Below are positions 1 through 10,711 of a stretch of DNA of 64,000 nt, in pieces. The notes under the pieces were generated by a model that did not search any database, had not been told where the DNA came from, and saw nothing but the letters and a program-made list of their open reading frames with translations. The DNA lies in assembly GCA_038503035.1 (NCBI GenBank), contig JAVSML010000993.1:62001-126000 (forward strand). Reading direction: 5' to 3'. Positions within the stretch are counted from its first letter, which is position 1, and each line of letters opens with the position of its first letter. The translations under genes were made by a program, and so were the position numbers. This stretch comes from Crocodylus rhombifer. Taxonomy: Eukaryota > Chordata > Crocodylia > Crocodylidae.

Positions 1-453
1 CAAATTTAGTTTTGTCATGTCACTTTTTCCTTTTTTTTAAATTTTTTTGTTGCCTTTTTTGCTTTTTCTCCATATTTCAACTAAGGACACATGAAGCATT
101 TACCATGAGTTAAATAAAAGCACGAAATTATACTTGGTCAGCTGCTTTATTGGAACTGCCTTTCTTCATGCATTGTTACCTCACGTAACTGAAAGCTCAC
201 CAATGAAGCTACTGTGAGTTGGCCCAGTGAATGAGGAGTAACTCACGTGTTAGCTTTCACTGTGTGTTAACTTATACAGTAAGTTATTGTGTGTTAGCTG
301 CAGGTAAAAACCTGCACACAGACAGACACCACAGAGTAGCTGAGCCATACTAAATCCCTATAGTAATGACTTTGTATGCTCATACCCTTGTTTAGGTAAA
401 AACAAGGAAGTTAAGTAAGATTAAAGTATGTTAAAAGTCTTATTTAACCCAAC
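1..453. other. AT-rich unique-looking DNA
   Basis: No gene, RNA or recognisable repeat is seen. The stretch has several short TTAA/GTTA-rich words (for example around 240-300, where variants of GTGTTAGC recur), which could be an old decayed repeat. Confidence 0.4.

Positions 454-497
<44 letters not shown>
454..497. repeat. (GA)n/(TG)n microsatellite
   Basis: A nearly pure GA run from 454 to about 488 passes directly into a short TG run. An open frame reading Ser-Leu repeats on the minus strand exists only because of this microsatellite. Confidence 0.95.
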
Positions 498-499
<2 letters not shown>

Positions 500-1755
500 A
501 GTGGCAATGAGTAGGGGGTGCACGTGCACCCCCTGAGAGCACTGGTGCATCCCCTGACAAGCCACACTCCCCACTTAGGCAATGGGTGGGGGAGCAGGTG
601 GGAGTGCTGGTACCCCCCTGTGAGCGCCAGCTGGGGAGTGGGGGTGCCAAGTGAAGTACTGCTGGCACTTTCGGGAGGATCGTGGCCGCTTCCCAGTTGG
701 CATGTTCAGCCGCAGGGGGACCTCCCCCTGGCCCCAGTCAACAAGATTGGCCGCAGGGGGACCCATGTATGTGTGCATATATATATATTTCATTTACAAC
801 TATTGATCCAAGCTCTTTTTTTTTTTAACCACATTAATCATTCTCTTGTCTCTCTCTGAATGCATCCTCCTTAACTATTATGCTCCTGACTTAGAAGTCT
901 ACCACAGGAAAGGTCAATGATTCTCCAGCCCTCAGTCTGGATCCCTGGGAGCACGTCCACACTGCCTCTATAGTGAGCCCAAGAGCAGCACCAAGAAGCA
1001 TGCCCTTCCTACTTGCTCCCATTCAGCATGTAACAAAATCCAGAAATTAAACAGATCAGTCACTTCAGCATAGCTCAGAGCCCATGCCAAGTACAACTGA
1101 GATACGGAGCCTGAGAGCAGCTCTGGGTATGTGCTCAGGATACATTGCATTATTTCTGTGTTTTGGCACAGGCTGCGTTAACCTAAGTGGGCATGGCATG
1201 CTTCTCAGTGGTGCATCCAGGCTCAACCCAGAGCAGCATATACATGTGCTGATAGCACTCTCATTTCCCAACTGTGGTACGTCCAGAGGCCCAAATGCTT
1301 TCAGCTGCTCCTTTGAATCTTCTCTTTGGAGAAAGGACCAGTGAGGGATTCAAATTTGCTTCCTCAGAACAGAATAGTATTCAATCTTGGTAAGAGTCAA
1401 AACATAACTAGAAAAAGGGCGATTCACACAACAAATTGGTAACATTCCCTATCTTTGCTAATAGAATCTGCCTAACAACTTAAGCAGCTCTAGCTACTAT
1501 CCTTGCAGGTTCTCTTTGTTAGTCTCCTCCCCTCAAGCCATACCCTGACAGTACGTTCTTCCTGTTCTTTATAGAGAGACTTTTTATTAATTCCAAAGCT
1601 CTGTGTTTTAGGTTTCCCACCTACATTGCCGGAGGCCCCTGGTGCTAAGCCAGGTTGTTTAAACCAAAATATCCAGGAGCTAAACTTCAAAGGTATTGAC
1701 CCCTTTATTATCTTGTTGAGAAATGGCGATTGAGTTTTCACGGATTCACACAGAA
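498..1755. other. Intergenic stretch, no supported gene
   Basis: The first part (about 510-770) is GC-rich with CCCCCTG words and probably an unidentified interspersed repeat; the part from 940 to 1290 resembles the short DNA elements common in this window but no terminal repeats could be delimited. The 86-residue open frame at 1084-1344 has no recognisable domain. Confidence 0.35.
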
Positions 1756-1905
1756 AGTTTAGGGCTGAAAGGGACCTTGTGAGATTTCATAGATTTTCAT
1801 AGACATTAGGGCTGGAAGGGACCTCGGGAGATCATCGAGTCCAGCCCCCTGCCCAAAGGGCAGGAAGTCAGCTGGGGTCATAGGATCATTGGGTCCAGCC
1901 ACCCA
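1756..1905 (-). repeat. CR1 LINE 3' end, with a second partial 3' end beside it
   Basis: On the minus strand this reads the typical end of a sauropsid CR1 non-LTR retrotransposon: a ggctggactcgatgatctc-like block, then ggtcccttccagccct and a terminal run of ATG/TCTATG words at 1784-1800. Immediately beyond that end, 1761-1783 repeats the block in diverged form (AGGGCTGAAAGGGACC versus AGGGCTGGAAGGGACC at 1808), so two CR1 3' ends lie head to tail. CR1 copies are usually 5'-truncated, and only the 3' untranslated part is present here. Confidence 0.75.
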
Positions 1906-3389
1906 AAATTAAACAAACCCCTCATACCCATGTAGCAGACACCACAATAAACCAAAGCTAAAACACATTCACCCTGAGTTAGGTGTCTCTTATCAAGAAG
2001 CAAAGAGAATACCCAAAACAGTCTTTTTTTTTCACTTGGTATAATTCGTTCATCAGCCTCCACCTGAAATGAAGAGGGAGTGAATAACCAAGAAGCTATG
2101 TTGGGGGAGTTATTCGTGTCCAGCTAAGGTACACACTTCCTCTCCTCCCCCTTCCCACCCCCTTTTCCCCTGCTGAAAAATTCATCAGTAAGCAAGGAGG
2201 TAAGGGACAGAGGGTAAGAGGACAAGCAGTGGCAGCATTCACTCACTCGTTCTGGAGCTGTGCCAATGCAGGCTGTGGCAGAAGCCATGTTGACCAGCTG
2301 GTGAGCTCAGAGAGCTCATTGTGCATGTGCTGATTGACTGAAGGCCGAGTGCTCCCCCTTGCATGCTCCTGGATCTGAAAGGGAAAAAAAAAAATCTGAA
2401 AATGCAGGCAAGGTGAAATAAATAAAGGGCTGACAAGCAGCTAGCATTGTTATAATGATGTCTTATTCCTAGAGGTTACATCTGTTGAAACAGAAATGGA
2501 AACTCTCTTTGTATATGCCACAGAAGGGGTGTGGTGGAGAGGAGCTGTGCAGGTTTGTTACTTATCCAAACCAAAGATGACAGAGGGAGCGTCCTATGCT
2601 ATAGTCCCTGGCAGCAGCGTATAGTAAATGTTGCAGAGCTTCTTTCCATATGGAGCCCTCCCCTCCTACGTATTGTCTTCTGTGCAGGACTTGACCTCCC
2701 CAAGGAACCTCCAGGGCCACTGGGTTTCTTGCAAGTACAGATTGCCGCACTATAGACTCATATAAAGTCCTTCAAGTGAAGACTATGGCTTTGCAACTGG
2801 CTGTTGCTTCTTTGCTAGCACTTCCCTTTATCCCCTGTAACCAAAGATACAATTCAGCTTCAAGATCTGTACTGACTCCTGCAACATCTGCTGTTGTTCA
2901 AGCCCTAGTAAATCCAGCCCTTTGGGTTCTTTCAAATCTTATGCACTGCAGCCCAGATTGGAGTGATCATATCACTGAACTTTTTTATTATATTATGCCA
3001 CTCTCAGGACTGTACTTCCTTTCTTGATGTTATGGATCTGTTAACCAAGATGCCCCTGTCCTAGAGTCCCCATCACCCAGGAGGTGGCCAATTGTGCCCT
3101 GAGAATATCATCGCACTCAACAGAAAACTGCTGAGTACTGTTTTGGATCAAGGCTTCACAATTTATTTCCCATTTCTGGCCTGAATTCTTCAGATTCCTG
3201 CTTGTAAATACACACAGCTCTTCACCTTATCACATAAACCAGGTATCAGAGCAGTACCCCTGATATGTCCACAGCTTGCATCAGACCAACTGGGTTTCCT
3301 TCTGCCATTTTCAGGATTTGCCTACAAGAATTTGGACCATGCCTTTACACTAGCTAGAACTCCATCCCTGTTTTCACCTAGTTCTGTTG
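1906..3389. other. Intergenic stretch, no supported gene
   Basis: Mixed unique-looking DNA. The segment 2100-2440 is richer in GC and may be an unidentified repeat. No splice-flanked exon, RNA gene or transposase similarity was found. Confidence 0.35.
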
Positions 3390-4095
3390 CAGAGGTAGAC
3401 ACTTATTTGGGCCTGCAGGCAACTTAGGCAGTCTGGGGAACTGCCGCGAGCCAGTCAGCATCCCTCCTCCCCCAACAACAGCCCAGAGCCCATGTGCCCT
3501 GAGGCTCCTCCCTATCACCACCACCAGCACCAAGCAGCAGCTCAACAGACAGCCCCAGCCCCAGCCCCAGCCCCAGCCTCAGCCTACCCCACAACCTCTC
3601 AGGATTCACCCCAGCCAGAGTGTACTAGATCTGGACCAGCCAAGTCACAGGTGCACAACCCCAACCCTGGACTGCCCCATGCCTGCTCCAGACTGGCTTG
3701 CCCACAATGAGATGTAGCAGCAGCTGGGCAGAAGATCCTGCTGGGCATGGAGGAAAAGCAGCCACCTCCCCCTCAGCACTTTTGGGTCCTTCTTGCTGCA
3801 GTTGCCCATAGCCCATGCCCAGTCTGCCCTGTGGCTCCTCTACACTGCCCCTTTGAGTGGCCAGAGGCAGCACCAGTGGTGGCAGCAGTGGAGAGGAGCC
3901 ACCACTGCCTAGGATGCCTACAAATCCAGTCCAGGCACAGAGCCACCCTTGCCACACTGCATGCCCAGAGGCAGCAGGACATACCACCTGCCAGACAGCA
4001 CCTGGGCTAGGTGGGACCGAGGGATCTGCTGCAGGCCAGACAAAGTACCGCTATGGGCTGGATTCAGCCTGTGAGCCATATTTTGCCCACCCCTG
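3390..4095. mobile_element. Non-autonomous hAT-type DNA transposon
   Basis: The right end on the reverse strand begins CAGGGGTGGGCAAAATATGG and the left end begins CAGAGGTAGACACTTATTTGG; both continue to CAGGC about 30 bases in, giving imperfect terminal inverted repeats of the hAT (Charlie/MER-like) kind. The 8 bases outside are TTCTGTTG on the left and CTCTATTG on the right, 6 of 8 identical, as expected for a decayed hAT 8-bp target duplication. The interior is GC-rich, with a short CCAGCC tandem run near 3557-3583, and encodes no transposase. Confidence 0.75.
3557..3583. repeat. Short (CCAGCC)n tandem run
   Basis: About four and a half hexamer units inside the hAT element. They create the Ala-Pro and Gly-Leu runs of the overlapping open frames, which are therefore not evidence for a gene. 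Confidence 0.85.
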
Positions 4096-4520
4096 CTCTA
4101 TTGGGCTCCTCTCAAATCTCCACCTCTCTGAAACTGGTGAGCTACTCAGAAGAAATCCGTCAGGAACTGTAAAGATAGTTGAAACATGCCAAAGATTCAT
4201 ACAAGAACTTTGTGGTCCAATGGCTCAGAAGTACTTAGTTTCTCTGTCAGTGACAAAGTGTGGTTTTTATTTCAAGACTTTAAGTCTGTTCACCCTTCAG
4301 CTAAGCTTAATCATCAGTACCTGGGACCTGTTCCAAACCAAGACACAGATTAACTCAGTATCATGTCAACTACATTTTATGGAGTCCATGAAGGTCCACT
4401 CAGTTTTCCCTTTGTGCTTGTGTTAGCCCTACCAAGACAACTCCTTACTAAGATACTCTACTCCCACTTATCATGTTCCAAGCCCAGGAGGAGCTCTTAG
4501 TCAAACATATCCTGGACTCT

Positions 4521-4957
4521 AAAGCTGCATCTTCATGAGCATGGATGTTTCGTTTCCCAGGGACAGCTAGCGGCAGTGCACCTTCTGCCGCTGCTGGTTG
4601 TCCCCGGGGAATGCCTGTGCCATGCACCCTCTAGCACACAGCAGTTACCCTAGATGGGACAGGGAAGTCTGGGACCAACACTGGGGTCCTCCTGGGGATG
4701 CAGCAGTGGTGATCCTGCTACTTGGAGCCTGGATGGCAACTAGAGCATGACTTCAGCTGGCCCAGCTCCAGTTTTGAGCAGCACATGCTGCCCCTGCATG
4801 CGATACACTGCGCCTTTTTTGCATGGGTTTTTTTACATCCCCTGCCCCATGCTGCTCCCTTACAGCACAGAGAACACCTGAACATGCAGTATGTTGCACA
4901 GCAGATGTGTCTGCAGCACCACATACAGCACAGCCACGCTCATCTAGATGCAGCCTA
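4521..4957. mobile_element. MITE with about 25-bp terminal inverted repeats
   Basis: The left end reads GCTGCATCTTCATGAGC and the reverse complement of the right end reads GCTGCATCTAGATGAGC, with further agreement into the element. A second, internal hairpin lies near 4561-4606, where a GGACAGC.AGCGGCAG arm is followed by its near complement. No convincing target duplication was found, so the superfamily (hAT is likely from the other elements in the window) is not settled. No coding capacity. Confidence 0.65.
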
Positions 4958-6025
4958 CAAGGTCACGTAGCAGATTCCTCTTTTGGTTGACTGGGAAGCC
5001 CAGTAGACTGACCACAGAAACTATTTATGTATTCAGAATGGTGCAAATGATCCAGTGTGCTCATTCTGGCATGCTTGGTACAAGGGCACTAGAAGGCACC
5101 CTTAGCAAAAGGGGGTTATGTGATGAATGACACTTCAGTTGTCATCCCTTGCACATGCAGTCACTGGCTGCTGTGCTTGTGGGCACTTAGTTATACCCCA
5201 AATGCAAAGTTAAAAGCTGTCACTATTCACAACAAGGCTTCAAGTGAACTTTGTCCCCTTCATTTCTCACCTTGGCTTTGACATTTTATGTGGTTACCCG
5301 ATTTTGTTTTCCCAATCTGGGCAAGATCTGTGGCTTATTGATATCAGCTTCCTGACTCTGGCTTGACTTGCAACTTCCTAATTCTGGCTCTGACTTGTCC
5401 AAAACATCATTCCAAATCCTTGAATTTGATATCCGGGCTGTAGCTTGACCACTAACTCCAGACCCTGGCTGTGACCCTGCCTTGATTCCTGGCTGTGGAC
5501 TTGGGTGCCAGACCCCACTCCTGAATGCCCATAGCCTAATCATGACTATCTACTCACAAGGCCAAAAAGGAAAAAAGTTGATGGTAGTCCCTTTGCATAT
5601 AAATATTGGGTTTAGCTGTTGGCAAAAGTCATAGTAATGCTTCTCTTTGAAGGAAGATCAGAATTTTAATTTCCCTCTTCTCTGAGTATAAATCATTTTC
5701 AAGGATTTGCTGGATATGGTTAGTTTACTAATTATTTCCCTTCGTGTAACAGCTGATCCCTGAAATCATACTAATAGCCTATTAGCAACATTTAATTAAG
5801 CAAAATTAATATCAATGCATTATAAGGAGAATTAATTTGTTATAGGGTTGAGTTCCAAAAAAGATGGTTTAATAAGAATTTATATGCAGCTTTGGTGATT
5901 GAAGTTAGCATTTGTAGCTGGTGATCTGGTGTGAAAGTTATTTGCAGTGCTACAGAAACTTAACATTATGTTTGGTTACAATGTACACTTTATTTTAGAG
6001 TCATGAATTTATGAGCTTGGGAGTT
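4958..6025. other. AT-rich intergenic stretch
   Basis: Nothing recognisable. The part 5260-5530 contains several diverged CTGACT/TTGACTTG-type words, perhaps a decayed minisatellite, but no clear period. Confidence 0.35.
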
Positions 6026-6115
6026 GTTAAACTGGATCACACCACTGGTTTATCTAATGCAGTATCTCATCTGTGATAGTGACTCCCAGGACAGGGTTTG
6101 TGTCCATCTTTATAT
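6026..6115 (+). repeat. Old interspersed-repeat fragment (SINE/LINE-like)
   Basis: The phrase ACTGGATCACACCACTGG followed by TATCTAATGCAGTATCTCAT and a GTGACTCCCAGG tail resembles a repeat that I recall as widespread in turtle and crocodilian genomes (forms of ACTGGATCAGACC..GGTCCATCTA). The family cannot be named from this alone. Confidence 0.35.
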
Positions 6116-6950
6116 TTGTACTTCTTTTAGCATAATCAGATTTCAGTTAAACTCCAATTTTTAGCATTTGGATTATATTATAAAATATGAACAAAGAGAA
6201 ATTTCAGGGGAAAGTATGACAGTCCCAGAACATTCAGAACCTAGTAGATGTAGATTTCCTAGCGTTACAGTTCCTCTCTAATTTTAAGCTTTGCATAGTT
6301 TACATCATGAACATGAGGACTCATAAATATAACATTTCATATAATTGCTATAATATTCTTATTAGTCATCTCCATTCCTCATGTAAAATCTTACTAAACT
6401 CTTAGCCTCTAGGAAATGTGGCAGTGAATTTTGCAGGTTAATATGTTGTTTGTTTGAAATATTTTGCTTTTTAATATCATTGTGCGTATCCTTGTTCCTA
6501 TATAAAAAAAGATAGTATATTATTAACTTGTTTTTAATGTTGAAAAACAAACACATATGCCTTCTTTGTCTCCTTCCTTTCCATCAGTTTTTAAACTCAT
6601 GAACCTTACTGCATTGCCACTGAAATTCCCCTTTTAATGTATGGTAAAGGACTTTTTTCAAAGACTTTGAAAGACCCAAATAAATTATTTCTAGTGGCTC
6701 TGTAGTCTATAATAAATGATAAAAAAACCAAAATGGACCTTGCCTTACTATTTTTTCCTCTAAAGTGACTGGCATGCTTTGGGGTATTGTAAAACTAGTA
6801 ATAAATCCACTGGTTTGTTGACTGAATAAGATCAATACAACTTTTAGGGGTGTAAGGAGAACCAGGCTATTCATCATTATGAAATTGTTGCCCTGAGGGG
6901 TCAGGCCAATGCTTAGGATCTCAATATTGCGCTGTTAGACAGGAGGGCAT
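6116..6950. other. AT-rich intergenic stretch
   Basis: No repeat, gene or RNA recognised. Confidence 0.35.
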
Positions 6951-7250
6951 GCTGCACACACAAACATCAATCAAGCACATATATACTCACTAGGTGCATA
7001 CACTGCTACTAGGCATACACACTCTCACTAGCAACTCAGATATACACACACATTCAAAATAACCAGTCTAGGTTCATGCACACCTATCACCAGTTTAAGC
7101 CCATACACGCTACACACACCAAATTTAGACAAAATCATTTATCAACACCTGCACATCCAATACACATATGTGGATTACTAATTCCTATACCCCCCACACA
7201 CAATGATATCTATATCTATAGATGTGTGTATTCACTCATTCACACACAGG
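6951..7250. repeat. CA/CATA-rich low-complexity tract
   Basis: Imperfect CACA, CATACAC and TATACAC words dominate. The 63-residue Thr/His/Pro-rich frame at 7076-7267 is a by-product. Confidence 0.7.
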
Positions 7251-7330
7251 GGAAAAAGAGGCTTTAAGATAGGGAAGAAACTGGGATCCAGTAAAACATG
7301 ACCAAACTCGGGGTTACAAATGACGGTGGT

Positions 7331-7336
7331 TTTATT
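7331..7336 (-). promoter_or_regulatory. LTR polyadenylation signal AATAAA
   Basis: Minus-strand AATAAA about 330 bases downstream of the LTR TATA box, the spacing expected across a retroviral R region. Confidence 0.6.
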
Positions 7337-7661
7337 AAATGGGGAGATGGTGACACAGTGTCTTATTGGTTCCCTTGCACGCACAATGGCAGCAGGGGTT
7401 AGAGAGGCTTGGTGTAGGGGCTGAAGTCCACTGAAGTCCAGGAGCAGACAGAGACAGGGAGTCCAAATTGTAGGAGGAGGTGTGCAGGTAATATCTACCT
7501 ATCCCAGGCTGGAAGTTGATCTTTAGTGGCCAGTCAGGGTCTCCTTCAGCTCGGTGTTGTCCAGAGGGGGTAACCGGCAGGGCCTCTGGGGTGGATAGGT
7601 GATGTAAAGCTGGTCTGGTCCGGGTGGAAATGGCGTTTCCATTGGGTCCGTCTTCACTGTC

Positions 7662-7673
7662 CCTTTTTATAGG
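7662..7673 (-). promoter_or_regulatory. LTR TATA box
   Basis: Minus-strand CCTATAAAAAGG motif in a GC-richer context, upstream of the polyadenylation signal of the same LTR. Confidence 0.6.
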
Positions 7674-8050
7674 GGCAGACCTTGTGTGACCCTAGTGACA
7701 GGAGGCATGCCCAGGCAAGGGTCACCCCCTGGTGTACCGAGCATGTGTGCTCCATGCAGGGATGTGCAGTTTTGGGTGTCTATAATGGTGGGGTACAATG
7801 GTTGAGTTGCTGGTTCTGCAGGGTCTTTTGTCTTTCAAATGCAGGTTCTTGTCTCTGTTCCTGGGTGAGGTCTGTGGTTTCTGGATGAATCAGTGTGAGG
7901 TGACGGCCCAGTCATTACAGGCCATTCAGTAGAGGCCTGCTACCATTATATTTCAATCATTCCCAATCACTCTCATTCATCCAGGAACCAATTTACATGG
8001 GAGGAGTACATGACTCATACAGTTGCGACACAGGGAATACCCTGGTAGAG

Positions 8051-9865
8051 GACACAAGATGGAGACTTGACATACAAAACGGAAAATTGACATTACTTTG
8101 GTTCACTTATGAACACAGACCTAAACCATACAATATCCCGATGAAACAATAAAAGTCAATACGAAAATGATAATAATACAATACACAACAGTAAGAATCA
8201 ATACAAACCTAATAATTATACAATATAAAACAGTGGCTATCCGAAACCAAAAAAAATTGCTACCAAAATAAAAACATTAAACCTTAAGTCTGAGCTTGCT
8301 TATGCTTGTCTATAAGGAATAAAGAGGGAGAGAAAGAGAAGTCAGAAATAGTTGGGGAAGGGGAGGGAATGCATATCTATCTATCAAAAAAGAAAAACTG
8401 GGGGGTTTGATACAAAATAATATTTATGAGAGGCTGGCATGGTGATGAGGGGCAGGCAAGACTGGCATCATCACATTTAGATTTTAATTTTTTAGACAAA
8501 TTACACATTGTTGAAAGACTGTCCAATTTAAAAGATGCAAGCAATGTAACCTGAAATTCAGATTACCTTTACTGTTACACATTATTATTGATAAACTAAC
8601 CTACTAGAAGACTCTCTTCTTATCAGAGACTACCTGAATTAATTCCTAGAAAAATGAATACACGTGCCAGGTTCCATTGTATCCTTTCCAGTAATTGTCC
8701 AGTAGTTGTCCCATTTTAATATGCAAATGCTTTTTGTGGGAGAAAATCTACAAATTTTACAGTTTAACCTCCTCTGTAGCAATTCCTTCACAAGAGCAAC
8801 AACTGTTTTGCACATTGCTCATAGAACATCCAGTACAGAATTGCAAGAATGTACAATCAGGTTTATAAGCATTGTATAAGGAAGACAATGATTTTAATGA
8901 AAGATCTGGAGAATACATCATTAATTAAAGAAGGCATGATGCACTCTCTTGAGCAGACTCACTAACAAATAATTAGCTTTCATCTCTCACTCCAAATAAC
9001 ATAATTGTTTGCATTGTCAATATTCTAAAATTTGTGTCAACCATACTATTTTAACTAAATCATAGGCTGAAAAGGTTTATACCTGATAAGAAATAGGATT
9101 GCCCTGAAGCAGGGGATGGACTAAGTGGACTTCCTACACTTTAAATCAATGTATATCAAAAGAAAGGGACACACAGAACCTTCATCATATCAGCTAATGC
9201 TTCACTTTAAGGTGTGATCTAAGACCCCTGAAGTCAATGGAAAGGTTTCCATTAACTTCAATCTAGTTATGACTAGGCTTTTTCTCTTTTTTAAGTCTCT
9301 TTTCTCAGTAGTCCAGTTGAGTTGTTTGCTCCACCGGTGTAGTTCACAAACCTTCATCTTCACAGGGGACTAAGGAAACTAACCCTGTGAAAAATTGGAG
9401 TTCTACTGTATTGCTAATAGTGTGTCCCAGAAGTATTTCTATTTGAAAACAACATATTTATCTCACACTATTCTCAAGGCAATGCTTCCTTCATGAGGAT
9501 GATAATGATCTTGCACATATATAATACTTTTCTTTCAAATAGTTACTCAAACTTTACTGATTGACATAGTGCAGATAGAAGTCACACTTTGCAGACTAAG
9601 GAATTGTAACTATAGTTCAGGTTTTATAGCAAAAAGAAATTAAATAAAATAGAAAGGCAAGTTAAGTGACTTTTGACACACAGAGTTTAGTCTATTAAAA
9701 CATTCTCTCTTCTCCTCTTTAGGCTACAGAGTAGCTGAACTGAGCCCTGTCATCTTTGTCTATACAGTTTCTTCAGCTCAATAAATTATGCATTAGGAGG
9801 CAGATTTGTGTCATCTAAATGTGCTGTTAGCATGGAGCAATAAACTGAATTTATTGCTTCTGGGT
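8051..9865. other. AT-rich intergenic stretch
   Basis: Starts with repetitive CAATA/AATAC words (8150-8260) and continues as unique-looking DNA. No gene or dated repeat is recognised. Confidence 0.35.
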
Positions 9866-10200
9866 GCTGCACTTATATATGCACCTGGAACTGCATCATG
9901 TTGAGCTGGGTCAGAGCAGCCTCTGCTGGTAAGGATTCAGCCTACCAGCCCAGGGCTGCTCAGACCCAACTCAACATACTGTGGAGGGGTTTGGACCTGA
10001 GAGTGCTCCAGTGCAGGGCTAGCCAGTAGCCTCATTAAAGCAGCCTCATGCCCCAGTCGGCCCTGTCAGCATTTACATGTGCATTGCTGTGCAGCAAATA
10101 ATGCCACCACAGGATAGTACCTGTATGTACAAGTACTAACCTATAGCAGCATTTATTAGTTTACTGAAGCGGAATAGGGCTGCATGTGTAGATGCGGAAA
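9866..10200. mobile_element. Fold-back MITE-like element
   Basis: A long internal hairpin is visible: the arm TGTTGAGCTGGGTCAGAGCA near 9899 is answered by its near complement ending in CCCAACTCAACA near 9981 (about 22 of 24 positions). Ends with GCAC..ATATGCACC on the left and GCATGTGTAGATGC on the right resemble the ATCTACA(C/T)-type termini of other short elements in the window. Boundaries are approximate; no coding capacity. Confidence 0.5.
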
Positions 10201-10709
10201 CTTTATTGTGGAGCTAATTAGGCAGCTCAACAGTAAATGTGTCATGTACCTACTGTGGCCTACAATCTCAGCAGTGACTAAGGAAAACATGTGCCTCCAG
10301 AAGATCAGGAATATAAGCTGCTATTTTGCTCTCATTACTCTGGGGTGGCTTTGTGCCGTGCTGATCTCCTAACATAACTTAAAGTAGCCTGATGGTCCAG
10401 CCTAGCTTTCAGTGCCATAGCATAAGCCAAAAAGTCATTAGCAGAACTGTTAAGCCTGCACCCATGTTTCCATCTCTCCAGCTTCCTCACCCTCAAGATT
10501 AGCGAAAGCTGAGTTCATCAGTTGTATAAGCTCACCAAGCTTATGGTGAACCTGTAACAACTAAGGTTAAGATGAAGTTTTTGATCTTGTAGTCAGTCAG
10601 AAAAGGAATGTAACAAGACATCACTTTGCATGGGTATGAGTGATGTGCAAGTTGAAGCACGAAGATAAGGCTTAAGTCAATAGACATAGGGGTGTTATCA
10701 TAAACCATG
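10201..10709. other. Intergenic stretch
   Basis: No recognisable gene or repeat; the flank into which the Tigger element at 10712 inserted. Confidence 0.35.
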
Positions 10710-10711
10710 TA

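Larger units (their letters stand above)
7270..8050 (-). mobile_element. Retroviral-type LTR (probably solo), minus strand
   Basis: Read on the minus strand the segment has the order expected of an endogenous-retrovirus LTR: a U3-like part from about 8050, a TATA box (CCTATAAAAAGGG, 7662-7673), a roughly 330-base transcribed part, then a polyadenylation signal AATAAA (7331-7336) followed by a GT-rich stretch at 7290-7325. No gag, pol or env similarity and no clear primer-binding site or polypurine tract was seen on either side, so a solo LTR is the simplest reading. The exact ends and target duplication could not be fixed, and the outer coordinates are approximate. Confidence 0.6.

Noticed and set aside
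3857..4426. 189-residue plus-strand open frame
   Set aside because: It starts inside a hAT element and runs over its right boundary into AT-rich DNA; no domain is visible.
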